Under the pieces are notes generated by a model, which saw nothing but the letters and a program-made list of their open reading frames with translations, was not told the origin of the DNA and ran no database searches. Below, piece by piece: positions 18,601 through 64,000 of a DNA stretch of 64,000 nt. Position numbers and translations under genes: made by a program. Origin of the DNA: Puffinus mauretanicus (Eukaryota > Chordata > Aves > Procellariiformes > Procellariidae). The stretch spans positions 2,717,512-2,781,511 of the forward strand of contig JAJKFH010000227.1 of assembly GCA_023333565.1 (NCBI GenBank). Reading direction: 5' to 3'. The first letter of the stretch is position 1, and each line of letters opens with the position of its first letter.

Positions 18601-20392
18601 CAGTCTGTTTGGATGCTGTGGTTTGGTGTGCCTTCTGCCTGTCTGCTCTTGCTCTTTGATGGTAAATAATAACCTTTAGTAAATAATGACCTTTACTATG
18701 CAGAACCAGTCGGAAGAGCCTAGCAGAGAAAAGTGATGGGGTAGGTCAGGAAAAAGGCTAAGTAGTGCAGAGCTGCCTAGTGGTAGTAACTTTTATTTCA
18801 GGAAGGATTGCTGGATATGTTTAAAGGAGCTACCAGAGTCTTGATTTGTAGCATTTTTGCTCCAAAGATCTTAAAAATAGCAAGTAAAAGTCTGGTAATT
18901 TATGCCATGTTTTAGTTGCACCAGCAGTAAATGTGCTTGTGGGGAAGTTGTAGCTAGGAGCAGCTGAAGTAAAACATGATACATATTAAGGTGAAGAAAT
19001 CCTGTTGATTTGTAACCCCATGGCTTTTCTTTAGCCTTAAATATGCTTCTGTAAACCTTGGGTTTGTCTTTAGCTTTTCATTTCTGTCTGATGGCCACCC
19101 AAGCTTGTTCCCTTACAAACCTTTGGGTCTGGAGGAGGAGGTGGCATATGCTGAAACGGTGAATTTAGTCCTCTGGAAAGGTGCCACCTTGAGAGGAGCC
19201 AATGCCTCTGTTGAACTGTTCCACTGGTACAACCAGAGAACTACAGTGGGTGCTTTTATCCCTCTGAGCATTGGCTGCCTCGGTGCTGGAAAACCTGCCA
19301 AGACACCTTTCTCAGCCTGGGCTCTTCTGAGGCAGCTGAAGCACGGTTGGTTATTGCTGAGGGGGACTAGGAAGGAGTTGCCATCGTTGTTTATAAGGCT
19401 AAGGACATGCTGCAGCAAGAGACCACAGCTGAAGGGTAAGAGTTTTTAATAAACAAGAGCTTTTGTCTAGATGCAAAACAGTAATCTTCCTAGTAAGAGA
19501 CAGCTCAACCAGTTCCTTGGGTCAGGCATTCTGCTATAATTCATGTTTTTTTTGTTTTCTGGAGTAAAATAAATAGATGTATGGGTTGGGTTTTTTTCCT
19601 GCTTTACATCTTGTCCCTTTCTGTTGTATTTGTTATGCTTATTCTAAGCAGACATCTAATTTTTGGCTTATTCGTACCAAGCACATGTTCATACTGAGCT
19701 TCTAGCAAAAGTACATGATGCAGACAGTTATGAAGTTAATCTGCTTCTTTGAAGGAATTTTGAATCTTTACTATATAAAGCGGGTGGAGATTAGATGGCA
19801 ATACATGCACTGTCTAAATTAAACCTGATTGAAAATCCAAGACTTTTCATGAATGCATACTGTCCTTGCTTTCATATCTATTCTAGATGCAGTGTAACAA
19901 GCACTGTAAATATATATATAGGCTGTTTTTCCAGAATCGCTGTAATTTGTGCTCTTGTGCCTCTTCAGGAGTCCGTGCAATTTGTGGTGCCATGTGCTTA
20001 TAGTTACAAAATACACCTGAAAACCTGGCCCTATGTGCTGAAGCTCACTCGCTTCTTCACAGAAGAAATGCCACTGCTGATTGTGCCTGGGGTGAGGAGG
20101 CTACCTTGGGATTTCTAACGGTGATTTGGTGGGAGTGCTTGTGCAGCCTCACCTATTAGAGCCTGTAGATGAAATTCCAGCCTGGAGCTCCATCATTGTA
20201 TGTGAAGGGTAGCACACTCTTCTCTAGTCTGGGACAATATTGGAATCAGTTCTTTATGCAGTTTAAACTCTGTGTTTTCTTCTTGAAGGTAAGATAAACC
20301 ATGATAAACCATGTTCATGAATTCAAGCAACCTTTTCTTCTTTAGGAGGTAAAATACAAGAGTACAAACTCTGCAAGGTGAGCCTTTCTTGA

Positions 20393-60689
<40,297 letters not shown>

Positions 60690-61390
60690 TGGGCCGAGCG
60701 CGGAGCGCCGCTCTGGCCCTTAGTGACTGTTCATGTTTTTATAAATAGTGTAAAAGCGGCCACTTTGGGATTTTGCAGTTCTGTCTTATTTTGGCTGCGA
60801 TTCTTTTTAAAAAAAAAAACCACACAAAAAAAAAAAATACTGAAGTTTTGTCAGCTGAGACGCCCGCCATGACTCGCTCCGGCTCCCGAAGGGCGAGCGG
60901 GGCCAGCGCCTGGCTCTGCCGCCGCCGGTTCCATGTAAATTATGCACAGAGGACTCCAGCCCCGTCGGATGCTCTCACTATTCCTCTTTCTCTCTGCCCT
61001 CTCCTCTTTGCTAGCCTTGAGTTGTATTCTCCTAGTTAGCCCTGCTGTGTGTTGAGTGTCTTCAGCAATGCAGTTCTATATACTGTGTAACGAGAGAGCC
61101 GAAAACTGCTGTGAACTACTGGCAACATCACCTTCTCCCCCTGCCCTCCCACCCCAGGAACAAAAATATATATATATTCTTGACTAAAGTCTGATTGGGA
61201 AAATGACCTGTCTTTTATTTTAAGCATCGGATTGTTTTAGTTGATTTGAAAGGAGCCCTGAAGGTGTTGTGGGGATGATGTCTGTCTAACAAGGAGCGTC
61301 CTTTTTCCTTTTTTTTTCTTTCTTTTTTTTTTTTTTTTTTTTTTTGAGGGATCTCCCTGAAATAAAGTATTTTGATAACCAGTTTTTTCT
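60690..61390 (+). terminator. ZC3H18: ZC3H18 3'UTR and poly(A) signal
   Basis: The 3'UTR includes an A-rich run (60810-60838), an AT microsatellite-like stretch (61164-61178) and a T-run (61309-61345). AATAAA is at 61361-61366, followed by a T/CT-rich region. The end point is approximate. Confidence 0.75.
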
Positions 61391-62229
61391 TTCTCTGCTC
61401 TTCTCTGCCTGCCCCTCTCCTCCCTCTCCCTTGCCTTGGGGGGGCCTCTCCCCCCCCACCTTTGGGCGGTGTAGTTTATTTTTCCTGCTCTCCTGATGAC
61501 GCTGTGAAGAGCTGCTGCATCTCTTTGGGGAGCACCCCTGGTGCTGTGGAACCTCCAAGCCTACAGCCCTCGCCTTGCTCCTTGCACCCAGTGTTAAACC
61601 AGTATCCCACTGGTATTAAATGTTAGTGGGGCAGAGTCCCTGCCAGGGAGGGGAGCAGAGGGTTCTGCAGCCTGGGCTGTTGCTGGTTTCACCCGGCACA
61701 ATCTGGGGGTGCCTCTGGGCTCATCCAGACCTTCAGGGGGTGATGGTTGGGGTCCCTGCTCCCCTCGTGTGCTGCTGTGGGAGGCTCTGTGTGCCTTGGG
61801 GTGTGTGGCACCCCATAAAGTCACTGCCGAAAGGGGTGCAAATCCCGTCTCTCCAGTAAAAGGCCAAAGTGTGACCGTGCCTGGTCCTGCAGTCTTGCAA
61901 CTGTCCCATGTGCTTATCCCGTGATACTGGGAGCACTGGGCTGCTACGGGGACAGAGCCCGAATCCTTTCCTTGCCCTGCACACCAAAGGTGCTGAGCCT
62001 GTGGGTGCCGTGGTGCAAGTGAGCCCAAGCCCGGCTCTGCAATGAGATGGGGTGCAAGGGGGCTCGTTGAAGGATGCGGGGCCCCGTATCCGTGTGCGGG
62101 ATATGGAGCAGAGGAGGGAAAGGGGAAAAAAAAATCATCTCCTCATCCCTGAACCAGCTCCTCTGGTCCCACCGCATCCTCCCCTCTCTGCTCAGCACCA
62201 TCATCCTGGCTTTAAGCCTCCACACCATC

Positions 62230-62239
62230 GGGACATCCC
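62230..62239. promoter_or_regulatory. NF-kB consensus site GGGACATCCC
   Basis: Matches GGGRNWYYCC exactly, about 530 bp upstream of the TATA box at 62763. A single motif, so function is inferred. Confidence 0.3.
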
Positions 62240-62397
62240 TCGGGACCAGGGAGCATCGCGGGGGGGGGTAGATGCAGCACTTTCCAGGGTTGCCCAATTT
62301 GGGATTTCTGCTCCGGCAACCCCGGGAACGTGATGGTGATATCACCGTCGGGCTTACGCAACGGGGCCAGGGCTGGGGCACGGGGATCCTGTCCCCA

Positions 62398-62498
62398 GAG
62401 GGCTGGGGTGCTGGTGGACGGGTACCCAGGGCATCCCGTGCCCGCCAACGGCGGGCACGGGATGCCCTGGGTACCCGTCCACCAGCACCCCAGCCCTC
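62398..62498. repeat. Perfect 49-bp inverted repeat with 3-nt spacer
   Basis: The left arm 62398-62446 and right arm 62450-62498 are exact reverse complements, separated by AAC. Each arm contains GGGTACCC. As RNA this would form a 49-bp perfect hairpin. It could be a recent palindromic duplication, a hairpin-RNA locus, or a fold-back assembly or library artefact. Confidence 0.97.
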
Positions 62499-62723
62499 CC
62501 GCGACCTGGACCACGCAGTCGCACGATGCTCCATGCCCATCACCAGGGCAGCCAAACTGGCGAACACCCCCTTCCCTACGAGCCTGTTGCATATCCATCC
62601 CCATCAGCTCCCCCTCACCTCCCCTCAATTTTGGGGGTGTCAGAAGTTAATTTCCGGGCTGGAAAACCTTTGGGTTGAGAAGGAAGTACGACGGCCCGCG
62701 GGGAGGAGGAAGGGAGCCGGAGC

Positions 62724-62790
62724 TGGAGTTTCCAGGTGTGTGTACATCACCTGCCCGAGCCCTATATAAAGGCGGCGGCGGCGGCGGTGC
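62724..62790 (+). promoter_or_regulatory. IL17C: TATA promoter of the next gene, probably IL17C
   Basis: TATATAAA at 62763-62770 is followed by a GGC run; a start near 62793-62798 is expected. A kB-like site TGGAGTTTCC (62724-62733, one mismatch to GGGRNTTTCC) lies 30 bp upstream. In human the gene after ZC3H18 on the same strand is IL17C, an NF-kB-induced epithelial cytokine. The TATA box is directly seen; the gene identity is by synteny only. Confidence 0.5.
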
Positions 62791-62879
62791 TGCCACTCGG
62801 CCGCCCGCATCCCCGGGGCAGCAGTTCGTAAGGGCCCCCCCCCGCCTCGCCGCGCTCCCACGCCCTCGACGCCCGCCTG

Positions 62880-62897
62880 ATGGTAACGCTGGGCCTG
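62880..62897 (+). CDS. IL17C: Possible first coding exon of IL17C
   Basis: The first ATG downstream of the TATA box begins MVTLGL and could be followed by a donor at 62898 (GTGGGG). An alternative donor is right after the ATG (ATG then GTAACG). Human IL17C starts MTLLPGL. The match is too short to be convincing and no later exon is in the window. Confidence 0.25.
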
Positions 62898-62934
62898 GTG
62901 GGGGGGGGCTGCGGGGGTGTGGGATGGAGCCAGA

Positions 62935-63597
62935 GCGGGGTGGGGGGGGGTGTGCACGTATGTGCATGGCGGGGAGGTTGCATGCCATGTGCGTGGTGGG
63001 GGGGGTGCACACACGTGTGTGTGCATACGGGCTCCCCCGCTGGAGGGGTGGAAACGTGAAGGCAGGTGGGTGCTGCTCCGTGTGTGTAGATGCACATGTG
63101 CTGGTGCTGCTGTGCCTGTACACGTCAGGCTGGCGGGGCGTGTGGACATGTGCATGCTGCTGGGTCCTTTTTGCACGTGTGTGTGTGTGCTGGTGTGTGG
63201 GGGTGTATAGTGCTCTCTATATGTGGAAGGGCTGGCCAGTATTGTATGTGCACATGTGCCTGGCGCTATGCACGTGTGTGCCTGCCTGTCTCTGGCTGGG
63301 GGGTGTGTGTGTGCACACGGGAGGGGAGTTTGGGTGTATGCAGGTGTGCTGGTAGTGGGAGGGGGGTGTGGGGGGGGTGTGCACACACATATTCATATAT
63401 GCATGTATGCACATGTGCTGTTACCTGTGTGTGGGTGTGTAGATGCACACAGGATGATCCCCCTGTGTGTGTGTGTGAGTGCACACATATACACACACAT
63501 ATATATATCTGGGTGTATGTGCATGGAAGGGTAGTGTGGGGCATGTATGTGTATATGTGTGCGTGTGCGTGTGCGTGTGTGTCCCTGCACACTGGTG

Positions 63598-63634
<37 letters not shown>

Positions 63635-63990
63635 CCGCATGTGCTTGTATTCTTTACACGTGCATGCACAGGTGCTGGTGCTCTGGGTGTCTGCGTGTGC
63701 GCGCTGATACCGTGTGTGTGGTTGTGCATCGCCACATGTGCGCTGGCCCGCTGTGTGTCTGTACATACAGGTGTTCTCTGCGGATGCACAGCTGTGTACG
63801 TGTGTGCTGGTACTGTGCGCGTGCACACATGCATGTAACAGCTTTGGGGGTGGGGGCGTGTGTGTGCATGTGTGTTAGTGCTCTGTGTGTGCGCACACAC
63901 GTGTGCTGGTGCTCTGGGTGCTGCTGCATGTGTGGGTGCATGCTCATGCTTTTGGGGTGAGGGTGTAGGCACACTTGTGCTGGTGCTCTG
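62935..63990. repeat. Second purine/pyrimidine tandem repeat field (TG-rich), with (TG)16
   Basis: About 1 kb of GTGTGTGC, CACATGTG and TGTGTGTG runs, with a pure (TG)16 at 63599-63630 and a repeated TGTGCTGGTGCTCTG motif near 63890-63990 in units of about 30 bp. Open in most frames and not coding. It would lie in intron 1 of the gene starting at 62.8 kb, if that gene is real. Confidence 0.88.
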
Positions 63991-64000
63991 CATGTCAAAG

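Larger units (their letters stand above)
61391..62720. other. Intergenic region between ZC3H18 and the next plus-strand promoter
   Basis: No exon recognised. It contains the perfect inverted repeat at 62398-62498 and a kB consensus at 62230-62239. The rest is GC-rich unique sequence. Confidence 0.55.

Noticed and set aside
62640..63386. 248-codon minus-strand frame rich in Pro, Thr and His
   Set aside because: It is a product of the TG-rich repeat field on the opposite strand to the likely gene.

Overview
This window is avian nuclear DNA. The GC-rich, short-intron genes and two CR1-type LINE fragments suggest a bird, and the gene order matches the conserved ZFPM1-ZC3H18-IL17C block (human 16q24; in chicken probably chromosome 11, an inference). 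No bacterial, viral or CRISPR features were seen.

Layout. Positions 1-7.1 kb hold the 3' part of ZFPM1 (FOG1) on the plus strand: six exons encoding 999 residues with all nine zinc fingers and the CtBP motif. The N-terminal exons lie upstream of the window. Positions 8.15-10.15 kb hold a complete minus-strand CIDE-family gene, closest to CIDEC (FSP27). It has five coding exons and 237 residues, a non-coding first exon and a TATA box. It is tail-to-tail with ZFPM1 and head-to-head with ZC3H18. Positions 10.2-12.35 kb are repeat-rich: a 24-bp minisatellite, a GC-rich stretch and about 1 kb of alternating purine/pyrimidine tandem repeats. Positions 12.35-61.4 kb hold ZC3H18 on the plus strand, with a CpG-island promoter containing a perfect CRE, one or more 5'UTR exons, and 18 coding exons that splice in frame to 998 residues. 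One of these is an 11-codon microexon. Positions 61.4-62.75 kb are intergenic and contain a perfect 49-bp inverted repeat. At 62.76 kb there is a TATA promoter with NF-kB-like sites and a possible first exon, probably IL17C by synteny. The window ends in a second purine/pyrimidine repeat field.

Roles. ZFPM1 is the GATA cofactor of blood development. The CIDE protein acts at lipid droplets. ZC3H18 links the nuclear cap-binding complex/ARS2 to exosome-targeting machinery. They share no pathway; the cluster is syntenic, not functional.

Exon boundaries were read from GT/AG sites, phase agreement and remembered human protein sequence. They were not checked against transcripts. Most long ORFs in the GC-rich and repeat fields are open on several frames and are not genes.
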